Below, piece by piece: positions 55,146 through 64,000 of a DNA stretch of 64,000 bases. The stretch is from positions 248,001 to 312,000 of the forward strand of contig NZ_JQSG02000002.1 in assembly GCF_000754095.2 (NCBI RefSeq). The letters are read 5' to 3'. Position numbers and translations under genes: made by a program. The notes beneath the pieces are model-generated. The model did not search any database and was not told where the DNA came from. It saw only the letters and a program-made list of their open reading frames with translations. This stretch comes from Acidihalobacter prosperus (GTDB taxonomy: Bacteria > Pseudomonadota > Gammaproteobacteria > DSM-5130 > Acidihalobacteraceae). How positions within the stretch are numbered: position 1 is the stretch's first letter; every line of letters begins with the position of its first letter.

Positions 55146-55451
55146 TTACCAGCTCGACATCTTGAGACCAGGCACATCACCACGCATCGCGGCTTCGCGA
55201 AGCTTGTTGCGCCCGAGACCGAATTTGCGATACACGCCGTGGGGACGTCCCGTTACGCGGCAGCGGCTCTGCTGACGCACAGCACTGGAATCACGGGGCA
55301 GCTTTTGCAGCGATACCACAGCGGCACGCTTTTCCTCATGACTGGCTTCGGGATTCGCTATCACCGCCTTGAGGGCTTCGCGCTTCTTCGCATAGCGCTT
55401 GGCCAGGGCTTCGCGCTTGCGTTCGCGTTCGATCATCGATGTCTTTGCCAT
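55146..55451 (-). CDS. rpsN: 30S ribosomal protein S14 (zinc-free form)
   Basis: 101 residues ([20 protein letters not shown]). [33 protein letters not shown] is the conserved core; it lacks the four zinc cysteines of the short form. Start at 55451; upstream frame overlaps rplE. Confidence 0.97.
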   Translation of the reverse strand: MAKTSMIERERKREALAKRYAKKREALKAVIANPEASHEEKRAAVVSLQKLPRDSSAVRQQSRCRVTGRPHGVYRKFGLGRNKLREAAMRGDVPGLKMSSW

Positions 55452-55464
55452 AACGTTTTCTGCC

Positions 55465-56010
55465 TCAGGTCCTGAACGGAAAGTTGAAGGCTTCCAGCAA
55501 GGCGCGAGCCTCATCATCCGTCTTCGCGCTGGTGGTGATTACGATGTCCATGCCACGCAGTGCATCAATTTTGTCGTAATCGATTTCCGGAAAAATAATC
55601 TGTTCCTTGATACCCATGCTGTAATTGCCGCGGCCATCAAAAGAGCGCGGATTGACGCCACGGAAATCTCGAACGCGCGGCAGCGCGATCGTGATCAGGC
55701 GATCAAGGAATTCGTACATACGTTCCCGACGCAGGGTCAGCTTGGCACCGATCGGCCAGCCGTCGCGAATCTTGAAGCCTGCGACCGACTTGCGCGCCAA
55801 CGTCTGCACGCCTTTCTGACCAGCGATCAGGGCCAGATCGCCCAGCGCGTGATCGACAATCTTCTTGTCGGACACGGCCTCACCCAGACCCATGTTCAGG
55901 GTGATTTTTTCGATCCGCGGCACCTGCATCACGCTCTTGTAGTTAAAGCGCTCCATCAAGGCCGGGACGACCTTTTCCTGATAATGATCTTTCAACCTGG
56001 GCATTGCCAT
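55465..56010 (-). CDS. rplE: 50S ribosomal protein L5
   Basis: 181 residues. Core motifs [45 protein letters not shown] and [25 protein letters not shown]. Binds 5S rRNA. I use the ATG at 56010 ([10 protein letters not shown]); the ATG at 56004 is also possible, and a longer frame would intrude into rplX. Confidence 0.97.
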   Translation of the reverse strand: MAMPRLKDHYQEKVVPALMERFNYKSVMQVPRIEKITLNMGLGEAVSDKKIVDHALGDLALIAGQKGVQTLARKSVAGFKIRDGWPIGAKLTLRRERMYEFLDRLITIALPRVRDFRGVNPRSFDGRGNYSMGIKEQIIFPEIDYDKIDALRGMDIVITTSAKTDDEARALLEAFNFPFRT

Positions 56011-56014
56011 ATAC

Positions 56015-56332
56015 CTACGCGTCGACAACTTCATTGTTCGACTTGAAGAAACGGACCTTGCGGCCGTCATCAAGCGTCCTGTAACCGATCCGGTCGCCCT
56101 TGCCCGTCGCCGGGTTGAAGAGCATCACGTTGGAAGCATCGATCGCCGCTTCACGCTCGATGATGCCGCCCTGAGCACCGGTCTGCGGGTTTCCGCGCTG
56201 ATGCTTCTTGATCATGTTCACGTTCTGCACGAGCAGCTTGCCGTTCGGCAGGACGTGCATGACCGTACCGCGCCGACCCTTGTCCTTACCCGTGACGACC
56301 ATCACGTCGTCACCTTTGCGAATTCTTTGCAT
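56015..56332 (-). CDS. rplX: 50S ribosomal protein L24
   Basis: 105 residues. KOW motif ([21 protein letters not shown]) and [25 protein letters not shown]. Assembly initiator of the large subunit. Confidence 0.97.
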   Translation of the reverse strand: MQRIRKGDDVMVVTGKDKGRRGTVMHVLPNGKLLVQNVNMIKKHQRGNPQTGAQGGIIEREAAIDASNVMLFNPATGKGDRIGYRTLDDGRKVRFFKSNNEVVDA

Positions 56333-56347
56333 GTCACCGACCTCGGA

Positions 56348-56716
56348 TCAGAGCACTTCAGGTGCGAGTGAAATGATCTTCATAAAACGCTCCGAACGGA
56401 GCTCGCGCGTGACCGGCCCGAAGATACGGGTGCCGATCGGCTGGTGCTGGTTATTGAGCAGCACCGCCGCATTCTTGTCGAAACGGATCTTCGATCCGTC
56501 TGGACGGCGGACGCCATGCGCGGTGCGAACGACAACGGCGTTGTATACGTCGCCCTTCTTCACCTTGCCGCGCGGAATCGCATCCTTGACGCTGACCTTG
56601 ATCACGTCGCCAATACCCGCGTAGCGCCGATGGGAACCGCCGAGCACCTTGATGCACTGCACCTTGCGTGCGCCGCTGTTGTCTGCGACTTCCAAAACTG
56701 TTTGCATCTGAATCAT
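56348..56716 (-). CDS. rplN: 50S ribosomal protein L14
   Basis: 122 residues with [45 protein letters not shown] and the C-terminal [23 protein letters not shown]. First gene of the spc section; no promoter visible in the 24-nt gap to rpsQ. Confidence 0.98.
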   Translation of the reverse strand: MIQMQTVLEVADNSGARKVQCIKVLGGSHRRYAGIGDVIKVSVKDAIPRGKVKKGDVYNAVVVRTAHGVRRPDGSKIRFDKNAAVLLNNQHQPIGTRIFGPVTRELRSERFMKIISLAPEVL

Positions 56717-56740
56717 GAGCTAAATTCCCAGTCCGTAGCC

Positions 56741-57004
56741 TTATTCGGGCGAACGCTCCACGATCTCGACCAGCATCCAGCTCTTGGTCCGCGAGATCGG
56801 ACGGCATTCCTGAATCCGAACCGTGTCACCGGTGCGGCCGCTGTTCTGCTCGTCATGCACGTGCAGCTTCGTGGAACGACGGATGTACTTGCCGTACACC
56901 GGGTGCTTGACCATGCGCTCGATCTGCACGGTCAGGGTCTTATCCATCTTGTCGCTCAGAACGCGACCGACCACCGCACGCTTAACCTTCGCTGCTTCGT
57001 TCAT
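56741..57004 (-). CDS. rpsQ: 30S ribosomal protein S17
   Basis: 87 residues: [42 protein letters not shown] and [21 protein letters not shown]. Start ATG overlaps the rpmC stop (ATGA). Confidence 0.98.
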   Translation of the reverse strand: MNEAAKVKRAVVGRVLSDKMDKTLTVQIERMVKHPVYGKYIRRSTKLHVHDEQNSGRTGDTVRIQECRPISRTKSWMLVEIVERSPE

Positions 57005-57204
57005 GCCGTCTTACCCGCTTTGTCCATTTCGTTCAGCACAGTCTTGACCCGTGCGATGTCCTTGCGCACCTGATCGAACTGATGTGGCTTGGCCAGCTGG
57101 CCAGTTCCACGCTGCATGCGCAGATTGAACTGTGCGCGACGCAGCTCGGTCAGTTCGGCATTCAGCTCGTCGACGCTCTTTTCACGCAATTCGGTTGCCT
57201 TCAT
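57001..57204 (-). CDS. rpmC: 50S ribosomal protein L29
   Basis: 67 residues: [40 protein letters not shown] at 57204 overlaps the rplP stop (TGATG), preferred over the GTG three bases upstream. Sits at the tunnel exit. Confidence 0.97.
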   Translation of the reverse strand: MKATELREKSVDELNAELTELRRAQFNLRMQRGTGQLAKPHQFDQVRKDIARVKTVLNEMDKAGKTA

Positions 57205-57617
57205 CACATCACCGTCCTGGTCACGACCGTGGTCTTGATCGGCAGCTTCGCAGCGGCAAGACGGAAAGCCTCGCGCGCCACTTCTTCGGAAACGCCTTCC
57301 ATCTCGTAAAGCACTCGGCCGGGCAAAATCTTCGCCACCCAGTACTCGACATTGCCCTTACCGCTGCCCATACGCACTTCAAGCGGCTTCTTGGTGACCG
57401 GCACATCCGGGAACACACGAATCCATATCTTGCCGCCGCGCTTGATATGCCGGGTCATGGCACGACGCGCCGCCTCAATCTGGCGTGCGGTAATGCGGCC
57501 GCGATCCAAGGCTTTCAGGCCGTATTCACCAAAGCTGACCTTGTCGCCGACGGTGGCCAGTCCGCTGTTGCGGCCCTTGAATTGCTTACGAAACTTGGTT
57601 CTTTTAGGCTGCAGCAT
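57204..57617 (-). CDS. rplP: 50S ribosomal protein L16
   Basis: 137 residues: [67 protein letters not shown]. Contacts A-site tRNA. Confidence 0.98.
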   Translation of the reverse strand: MLQPKRTKFRKQFKGRNSGLATVGDKVSFGEYGLKALDRGRITARQIEAARRAMTRHIKRGGKIWIRVFPDVPVTKKPLEVRMGSGKGNVEYWVAKILPGRVLYEMEGVSEEVAREAFRLAAAKLPIKTTVVTRTVM

Positions 57618-57627
57618 GCCCTACTCC

Positions 57628-58305
57628 TCAACTCGCCGCCTGACGCGATTCGGTGCGCTCGACGCCAGGACCGAAAACGTCACCCTTGTACACCCACACC
57701 TTGATGCCGATCACACCATAGGTCGTATGCGCTTCGGCGAAGCCGTAGTCTATGTCGGCGCGCAGCGTATGCAGCGGCACGCGGCCTTCGCGATACATTT
57801 CCGAGCGCGCGATCTCGGCGCCATTCAGACGTCCGCCGACATTGACCTTGACGCCCATCGCACCCAGGCGCATGGCATTACTGACCGCACGGCGCATGGC
57901 GCGGCGGAACATGATTCGCCGTTCCAGCTGCTGGGCGATACCTTCCGCCACCAGCTGCGCATCGATTTCCGGCTTGCGCACTTCCTCGATATTGATCTTG
58001 ACGCTGTTGACCTCAAGGCCCATCTTGCCGGCCACTTCGCGGCGCAGGCCTTCGATGTCTTCGCCCTTCTTGCCGATCACGATGCCGGGCCGCGCGGTAT
58101 GGATGGTCACAACGGCGGCGCGCGCGGGACGCTCGATCTGGATACGGCTGACCGAAGCATGCGCCAGCTTCTTTTTGATGAAGTTGCGCACGTCGAGATC
58201 GTTGTTCAGGAGGTCCGCATAATGACGCCCCTGCGCATACCACTTCGAGGTCCAGTCGCTGGAGATGCCCAGGCGGAAGCCTACCGGATGTACTTTCTGA
58301 CCCAT
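57628..58305 (-). CDS. rpsC: 30S ribosomal protein S3
   Basis: 225 residues. [22 protein letters not shown] domain ([23 protein letters not shown]) and C-terminal [22 protein letters not shown] overlaps the rplV stop (TAATG). Confidence 0.98.
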   Translation of the reverse strand: MGQKVHPVGFRLGISSDWTSKWYAQGRHYADLLNNDLDVRNFIKKKLAHASVSRIQIERPARAAVVTIHTARPGIVIGKKGEDIEGLRREVAGKMGLEVNSVKINIEEVRKPEIDAQLVAEGIAQQLERRIMFRRAMRRAVSNAMRLGAMGVKVNVGGRLNGAEIARSEMYREGRVPLHTLRADIDYGFAEAHTTYGVIGIKVWVYKGDVFGPGVERTESRQAAS

Positions 58306-58649
58306 TAGTTGTTCCTCGCGCGGTCGCCGACCATCACTGTGATGTGGCTGGTGCGTTTGAGAATACGATTACCGCGACCCTTGGCACGCGCATGCATGCG
58401 CTTGAGCGTCGGACCCTCGTCGATGAAAACGCGGCTGACCTTGAGTTCGTCAACGTCCGCACCCTCATTATGCTCGGCGTTGGCAATAGCCGACTCGAGC
58501 ACTTTGCGAATCATCGCGGAAGCCTTTTTCTGGCTGAAGGTCAGTAGCTGCAGGGCCTTCTCGACCGGCATGCCACGAACCTGATCGGCAACCAGGCGGG
58601 CCTTCTGGGGCGAAATCCGAGCAAACTTCAATTTAGCTGCGACTTCCAT
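58305..58649 (-). CDS. rplV: 50S ribosomal protein L22
   Basis: 114 residues: [28 protein letters not shown] and [23 protein letters not shown]. Lines the exit tunnel. Confidence 0.98.
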   Translation of the reverse strand: MEVAAKLKFARISPQKARLVADQVRGMPVEKALQLLTFSQKKASAMIRKVLESAIANAEHNEGADVDELKVSRVFIDEGPTLKRMHARAKGRGNRILKRTSHITVMVGDRARNN

Positions 58650-58660
58650 CTGAAACCTCT

Positions 58661-58933
58661 TTACTTGGCCTTTTTATTGGCCACGTGTCCCTTGAAGGTG
58701 CGCGTAGCGGCAAACTCGCCCAGCTTGTGGCCCACCATGTTTTCGCTGACGAGCACCGGCACGTGCTGACGGCCGTTATGCACCGCGATCGTCAGGCCGA
58801 CCATCTGGGGCAGAATCATCGACCGACGCGACCAAGTCTTGATAGGGCGACGCGAGTTCGCCGCAACCGCCTCATCCACCTTCTTGATCAGGTGGTGATC
58901 CACAAAGGGACCCTTTTTGATTGAACGTGGCAC
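58661..58933 (-). CDS. rpsS: 30S ribosomal protein S19
   Basis: 90 residues: [48 protein letters not shown] and [18 protein letters not shown]. Confidence 0.98.
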   Translation of the reverse strand: MPRSIKKGPFVDHHLIKKVDEAVAANSRRPIKTWSRRSMILPQMVGLTIAVHNGRQHVPVLVSENMVGHKLGEFAATRTFKGHVANKKAK

Positions 58934-58943
58934 TGGCTACCCC

Positions 58944-59768
58944 TTACTTCCGATTCCGACGACGAACGATGAGCTTATCCGTACGCTTGTTGTTACGCGT
59001 CTTGTAACCCTTGGTGGGAACGCCCCACGGGGTAACCGGATGCTTACCGAAATTGCGACCCTCGCCACCACCGTGCGGATGGTCGACCGGGTTCATGGCC
59101 GTGCCGCGAACAGTGGGGCGCACGCCGATCCAACGCTTGGCGCCGGCCTTGCCGAACTTGCGCAGGTTGTGTTCTGCGTTACCGACCTCGCCAACCGTGG
59201 CACGGCACTCGATCTGCACCTTGCGCATCTCACCCGAGCGGAGGCGAAGCGAGGCATAGGCGCCTTCCCGCGCCACGATCTGCGCACCGGCACCTGCGGA
59301 ACGGGCCATCTGAGCACCTTTGCCAGGACGCATCTCGATGCAGTGGACGGTCGTACCCACCGGGATCGAACGAAGCTCCAACGTATTGCCGGGCTTGATC
59401 GGCGCACCGGCACCGGACATGATTTCGTCGCCGGCCTTCAAACCCTTGGGCGCGATGATGTACCGACGCTCGCCGTCGCGGTACAGCACCAGCGCGATAT
59501 TGGCGCTGCGGTTCGGGTCGTACTCCAGCCGCTCGACGCGGGCTGGTATACCGTCCTTCTGGCGGCGAAAATCGATCAGGCGATAATGCTGCTTGTGACC
59601 GCCACCGATGTGACGCTGGGTGATGCGCCCTTGGTTGTTGCGACCACCGCTCTTCGACTTGCTTTCCACCAGGCCGGCATACGGCGCACCCTTGTGCAGG
59701 GTTTCACGCGTGACCCGCACCTGGAAGCGGCGGCCGGCGGAAGTCGGCTTGGACTTGACGATTGCCAT
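58944..59768 (-). CDS. rplB: 50S ribosomal protein L2
   Basis: 274 residues. Core [22 protein letters not shown] and the conserved C-terminal [28 protein letters not shown], with the His essential for peptidyl-transferase centre assembly. Confidence 0.99.
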   Translation of the reverse strand: MAIVKSKPTSAGRRFQVRVTRETLHKGAPYAGLVESKSKSGGRNNQGRITQRHIGGGHKQHYRLIDFRRQKDGIPARVERLEYDPNRSANIALVLYRDGERRYIIAPKGLKAGDEIMSGAGAPIKPGNTLELRSIPVGTTVHCIEMRPGKGAQMARSAGAGAQIVAREGAYASLRLRSGEMRKVQIECRATVGEVGNAEHNLRKFGKAGAKRWIGVRPTVRGTAMNPVDHPHGGGEGRNFGKHPVTPWGVPTKGYKTRNNKRTDKLIVRRRNRK

Positions 59769-59779
59769 GATACTTCCCC

Positions 59780-60076
59780 TTACTCGGCGCCGTTGAATTC
59801 GATGTCGCTGCCTTCACGCAGCGTCACATAGGCCTTGCGCACATCATTGCGCTTTCCGGGGCGGCGCCCGAACATCTTGCGCTTGCCCTTGATGTTGACC
59901 ACGCGGACCTCGGCAACCTGCACGCTGAAAAGCGACTCAACGGCCTTGCGGATTTCCAGCTTGGTGGCATCCGGCAGAACCTTGAACACATGCTGGCGCG
60001 AACCTTCCGCCAACAGCGTGGCCTTTTCGGAAACATGGGGCGCCACGAGCACTTGAAGCATACGATCCTGGTTCAT
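59780..60076 (-). CDS. rplW: 50S ribosomal protein L23
   Basis: 98 residues: [19 protein letters not shown] and [31 protein letters not shown] at 60076 overlaps the rplD stop and has GAGGAG 8 nt upstream, which decides it over a GTG at 60085. Docking site for trigger factor and SRP. Confidence 0.97.
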   Translation of the reverse strand: MNQDRMLQVLVAPHVSEKATLLAEGSRQHVFKVLPDATKLEIRKAVESLFSVQVAEVRVVNIKGKRKMFGRRPGKRNDVRKAYVTLREGSDIEFNGAE

Positions 60077-60678
60077 GCCAGCCACTCCTCAATCTGTTTG
60101 AGCGCGGCCATGTCCACGACGACCTGCTCGTGGCCGACCAGGCGCACCGGGTCGAGACCCGCCACATCGGTCACGTCCACATGCGGCACATTTCGCGCGG
60201 ACAACCAGAGCGCTTCGCTGGGCTCAGCCGCCACGATCAACGCGTTGCGCGAGGCCACACCCTCAAGCGCAGCCAGAAAGGCCTTTGTCTTGGGCTCGGA
60301 GACGACAAATTCCTCGACGAGCACCAGACGCCCTTGCCGCAGCAGCTCGGAGAAGATCGAGCGCATCGCGGCACGGTACATTTTCTTGTTCAGCTTCTGG
60401 GCGTAACTGCGCGGCTTGGCCGCAAACGCACGCGCACCACCACGCCAGATGGGGCTGCGGATACTGCCGGCGCGCGCACGACCACTGCCCTTCTGCCGCC
60501 ATGGCTTGATGCCGCCCCCTCGCACCTCGGAACGCGATTTCTGCGCCTTGGTACCGGCGCGCCCGCCGGCCATGTAGGCAACGACGGCCTGGTGCACAAG
60601 CGACTCGTTGAAGTCGCGAGCAAAGAGCGCGTCGGAAACCGCAACGCTCGACCCGTTTCCTTGAATCTGCAACTCCAT
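60073..60678 (-). CDS. rplD: 50S ribosomal protein L4
   Basis: 201 residues from MELQIQGN. Tunnel loop [49 protein letters not shown]-type region is present. In E. coli L4 represses the S10 operon through its leader; a candidate leader hairpin lies before rplC here. Confidence 0.97.
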   Translation of the reverse strand: MELQIQGNGSSVAVSDALFARDFNESLVHQAVVAYMAGGRAGTKAQKSRSEVRGGGIKPWRQKGSGRARAGSIRSPIWRGGARAFAAKPRSYAQKLNKKMYRAAMRSIFSELLRQGRLVLVEEFVVSEPKTKAFLAALEGVASRNALIVAAEPSEALWLSARNVPHVDVTDVAGLDPVRLVGHEQVVVDMAALKQIEEWLA

Positions 60679-60682
60679 GTCC

Positions 60683-61327
60683 TTAACCCTTCTGCTTGAC
60701 CGCCGGCTTGACGATGACATCGCCGCCGACCGCGCCCGGGACAGCGCCCCTGACCAGTATCAGGTTACGCTCGACATCGACGCGCACAACCTGAAGATTT
60801 TGCGTGGTCACGCGGACATTTCCGAGGTGACCCGACATTTTCTTGCCCTTGAACACGCGACCCGGCGTCTGGTTCTGGCCGATGGAACCCGGCGCGCGGT
60901 GCGACAGCGAGTTGCCATGGGTGCGATCCTGGCCGCGAAAGTGATGACGCTTGATGACGCCCGCGTAACCCTTGCCCTTGCTCACGCCGACGACGTCGAC
61001 GATCTGCCCCTCGGCAAAGCGCTCCACGGTAATCTCGCCACCCGCCTCGATACCTTCCAGCTCGGCCGCCGTTGCCCGCGACTCCCAGAGTCCGCGACCG
61101 GCCGTCACATTGGCCTTGGCGAAGTGACCCGCCATCGGCTTGGTCACACGCGAGGCCTTGCGCTCACCGGCGGTCACCTGAACCGCCTCGTAACCGTCCA
61201 CGTCGGCGGTCCTGACCTGCGTCACCCGATTAGGCTCAGCCTCGATCACGGTAACCGGCACGGACTCGCCCGCTTCGGTAAACACGCGGGTCATGCCCAA
61301 TTTGCGCCCAACCAATCCGATAGACAT
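60683..61327 (-). CDS. rplC: 50S ribosomal protein L3
   Basis: 214 residues from [71 protein letters not shown]-type core carries the Gln methylation site. ATG at 61327 preferred over the GTG just upstream. Confidence 0.97.
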   Translation of the reverse strand: MSIGLVGRKLGMTRVFTEAGESVPVTVIEAEPNRVTQVRTADVDGYEAVQVTAGERKASRVTKPMAGHFAKANVTAGRGLWESRATAAELEGIEAGGEITVERFAEGQIVDVVGVSKGKGYAGVIKRHHFRGQDRTHGNSLSHRAPGSIGQNQTPGRVFKGKKMSGHLGNVRVTTQNLQVVRVDVERNLILVRGAVPGAVGGDVIVKPAVKQKG

Positions 61328-61389
61328 CACTACACCTCTGTACCTAACTGCCCACCGCGTTACGGCTCACGGCGCATCCGCCTGACAAC

Positions 61390-61420
61390 GCGGCCCGACA
61401 CTCATCAAATGTCGGGCCGC
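61390..61420 (-). promoter_or_regulatory. Hairpin leader between rpsJ and rplC
   Basis: Perfect 11-bp stem GCGGCCCGACA/TGTCGGGCCGC with 9-nt loop, 63 nt before the rplC start. It would form at the very 5' end of RNA from the adjacent candidate promoter. No U-run follows, so a leader or stability element is more likely than a terminator. Confidence 0.5.
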
Positions 61421-61432
61421 GGAAAGCCGTGC

Positions 61433-61461
61433 ATTATGACAGAAAAATGTTTTTTAGTTAA
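61433..61461 (-). promoter_or_regulatory. Candidate sigma70 promoter inside the S10 operon
   Basis: Minus-strand TTAACT (61461-61456, overlapping the rpsJ stop), 17-nt spacer rich in A/T, CATAAT (61438-61433). Four of six and five of six consensus bases. Would drive rplC onward separately from tuf-rpsJ. Confidence 0.45.
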
Positions 61462-61768
61462 GCCTGATTTGCACATCCACGCCGGCTGCGAGATCCAGCT
61501 TCATCAGCGCGTCGACCGTCTTGTCGGTCGGGTCCAGGATGTCCATCAGTCGCTTGTGCGTGCGGATCTCATACTGATCGCGCGCATCCTTGTTGACGTG
61601 TGGCGACACCAGGATCGTGAAGCTCTCCTTGCGTGTCGGCAGGGGAATCGGGCCCTTGACCCGCGCACCGGTCCGCTTGGCGGTTTCGACGATCTCGCTG
61701 GCCGAACGGTCGATCAGACGATGATCGAACGCCTTGAGGCGAATCCGGATTCTCTGACTCGTAGCCAT
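61454..61768 (-). CDS. rpsJ: 30S ribosomal protein S10
   Basis: 104 residues: [35 protein letters not shown] and [35 protein letters not shown]. Also the transcription antitermination factor NusE. Follows tuf after 81 nt holding a hairpin. Confidence 0.98.
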   Translation of the reverse strand: MATSQRIRIRLKAFDHRLIDRSASEIVETAKRTGARVKGPIPLPTRKESFTILVSPHVNKDARDQYEIRTHKRLMDILDPTDKTVDALMKLDLAAGVDVQIRLN

Positions 61769-61787
61769 TTTCCACTTACTCCATGGC

Positions 61788-61812
61788 GGCGCGGGCGTGT
61801 TGCGCCCGCGCC
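61788..61812 (-). other. Intergenic hairpin between tuf and rpsJ
   Basis: Perfect 10-bp GC-rich stem GGCGCGGGCG/CGCCCGCGCC with a 5-nt loop, 20 nt before the rpsJ start. No U-tract; could be an attenuator or processing/stability element that adjusts S10 relative to EF-Tu. Confidence 0.45.
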
Positions 61813-61849
61813 AGTTTCAATATGCGCGTGACAGTGACCGGAGGCCGCC

Positions 61850-63040
<1,191 letters not shown>

Positions 63041-63115
63041 CAAAGCACCCCAGTTTCCACGACTGACATCGATTCAAGACACACGCAGCGGCGTTACACG
63101 ACTGCACTATCAATA

Positions 63116-63191
<76 letters not shown>

Positions 63192-63232
63192 GCTCTTCAA
63201 ATCTACACCTGACCCAGCCAGCCCAGACCTAA

Positions 63233-63306
<74 letters not shown>

Positions 63307-63350
63307 CTGCAGAATCGTCTCGCGACCATTCGCGGCCAAGCAGAACTGTG

Positions 63351-63435
63351 TGGTGGAGGGGGGAGGATTCGAACCTCCGAAGGCTGAGCCAGCAGATTTA
63401 CAGTCTGCCCCCTTTGGCCGCTCGGGAACCCCTCC
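63351..63435 (-). tRNA. tRNA-Tyr (GTA)
   Basis: 85 nt class II tRNA with long variable arm and encoded CCA. Acceptor GGAGGGG/CCCCTCC, anticodon GTA in CTGTAAA, T arm GGAGG-TTCGAAT-CCTCC. First gene of the tRNA-tuf unit. Confidence 0.97.
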
Positions 63436-63450
63436 AAAACAAAGGCGGAA

Positions 63451-63479
63451 ATTCTCGTCAATTGGCGGGCGCTTGTCAA
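63451..63479 (-). promoter_or_regulatory. Promoter of the tRNA-Tyr/Gly/Thr-tuf unit
   Basis: Minus-strand consensus -35 TTGACA (63479-63474), 17-nt spacer, -10 GAGAAT (63456-63451, four of six). tRNA-Tyr begins 16 nt further on. A GC-rich stretch follows the -10, as in stringently controlled stable-RNA promoters. Confidence 0.65.
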
Positions 63480-63584
63480 CCGCCTGGACGCAGGCTTCGT
63501 CATTTTTGAAATCTGATACCATGCGCCCGTCTGGCGACCTGGGGTCGCCCGGATCATCGACTGGGCGGAGACTATACACGCACC

Positions 63585-64000
63585 ATGAAGATCACGATAT
63601 ACGGATCGGGTTACGTAGGGCTGGTGACGGGTGCGTGTCTGGCGCAGGTGGGCAATCACGTGCTGTGCGTCGACGTCGATCCCGACAAGATCCACCGCCT
63701 CGAACAGGGCGACATCCCCATCTACGAGCCCGGTCTCGACAAGCTCGTGCGCGACAACGCCGCCGCCGGCCGCCTGCGCTTCACCCTCGACGCCGCCGAG
63801 GGCGTCAGGCACGGCCTGTTCCAGTTCATCGCCGTCGGCACCCCGCCCGACGAGGACGGCTCGGCCGATCTGCGCCATGTCCTCGAGGTCGCCCGCAGCG
63901 TCGGCCAACACATGGACGACTACCGCATCGTGGTCAACAAGTCGACCGTGCCCGTGGGCACCGCCGACCGCGTCCGCGAGGCCCTCGCCGAGGCCCTCGC
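63585..64000 (+). CDS. ugd: UDP-glucose 6-dehydrogenase (3' part outside window)
   Basis: 138 N-terminal residues: [21 protein letters not shown]-type NAD-binding start, [25 protein letters not shown] and [13 protein letters not shown] are diagnostic. It oxidises UDP-glucose to UDP-glucuronate for surface polysaccharide. The catalytic Cys lies outside the window. Divergent from the tRNA-tuf unit. GGAG lies 14 nt before the ATG, a long spacing. Confidence 0.92.
   Translation, partial: MKITIYGSGYVGLVTGACLAQVGNHVLCVDVDPDKIHRLEQGDIPIYEPGLDKLVRDNAAAGRLRFTLDAAEGVRHGLFQFIAVGTPPDEDGSADLRHVLEVARSVGQHMDDYRIVVNKSTVPVGTADRVREALAEAL

Noticed and set aside
63436-63584. Promoter for ugd
   Set aside because: TATACA just before the ATG and GATACC further up lack a plausible -35 at the right distance; not strong enough to list.

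Overview
The window is GC-rich bacterial chromosome, almost certainly from a gammaproteobacterium. The evidence is the miaB-phoH-ybeY-corC-lnt gene order, leuS next to a YbeL-type zinc-ribbon gene, a complete S10-spc-alpha ribosomal block, and a tRNA(Tyr)-tRNA(Gly)-tRNA(Thr)-tuf unit. The species cannot be named from this sequence. Most genes are on the minus strand and many overlap by ATGA or TGATG, so transcription units are long and translationally coupled.

Layout. 1-9.4 kb is housekeeping: leuS (3' part outside the window), a ybeL-like gene on the plus strand, and a minus-strand operon miaB > phoH > ybeY > corC > lnt with the GDP-mannose gene manC coupled to its end. 9.5-12 kb holds a LOG-family gene and a beta-CASP metallo-beta-lactamase gene. 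12-14.8 kb is a cluster of small exported proteins and lipoproteins. 14.8-16 kb is an MFS transporter.

16.1-42.4 kb is a large surface-polysaccharide locus, all on the minus strand. It has rfbACDB (dTDP-L-rhamnose), gmd/rmd/manB/manC (GDP-D-mannose to GDP-D-rhamnose), galE, a WcaJ/WbaP-type initiating phosphosugar transferase, several GT4 glycosyltransferases, a 1219-residue GT4-GT9-GT4 fusion, two methyltransferases, an ABC exporter (Wzm plus a short Wzt), a Wzx-like flippase and an O-antigen ligase/polymerase-type protein. The gene set resembles D-rhamnan (A-band/common-antigen type) O-polysaccharide loci. Parts are patchwork: an AT-rich stretch at 35.2-38.9 kb, a MITE-like repeat beside an IS3-family transposase remnant at 34.4-35.05 kb, and three adjacent decayed genes at 24.5-26.2 kb (FAD oxidase, SDR, HAD phosphatase) that look like the remains of a D-arabinose-type sugar-lipid pathway.

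42.4-48.2 kb holds ssb, a YajR-like MFS transporter, uvrA (plus strand) and a SAM hydroxide adenosyltransferase-family gene. 48.2-63.4 kb is the ribosomal super-cluster, read right to left from tRNA(Tyr)-tRNA(Gly)-tRNA(Thr)-tuf through rpsJ to rplQ, including secY and rpoA. The tRNA cluster sits directly in front of the tuf that leads into the S10 genes, where fusA would be expected; this suggests recombination between two tuf copies. The right edge holds the start of ugd (UDP-glucose dehydrogenase), divergent from the tRNAs.

No CRISPR array, prophage or obvious defence system was seen. The least conventional parts are the GT4-GT9-GT4 fusion with its coupled methyltransferase, the decayed gene trio, and the tuf junction.
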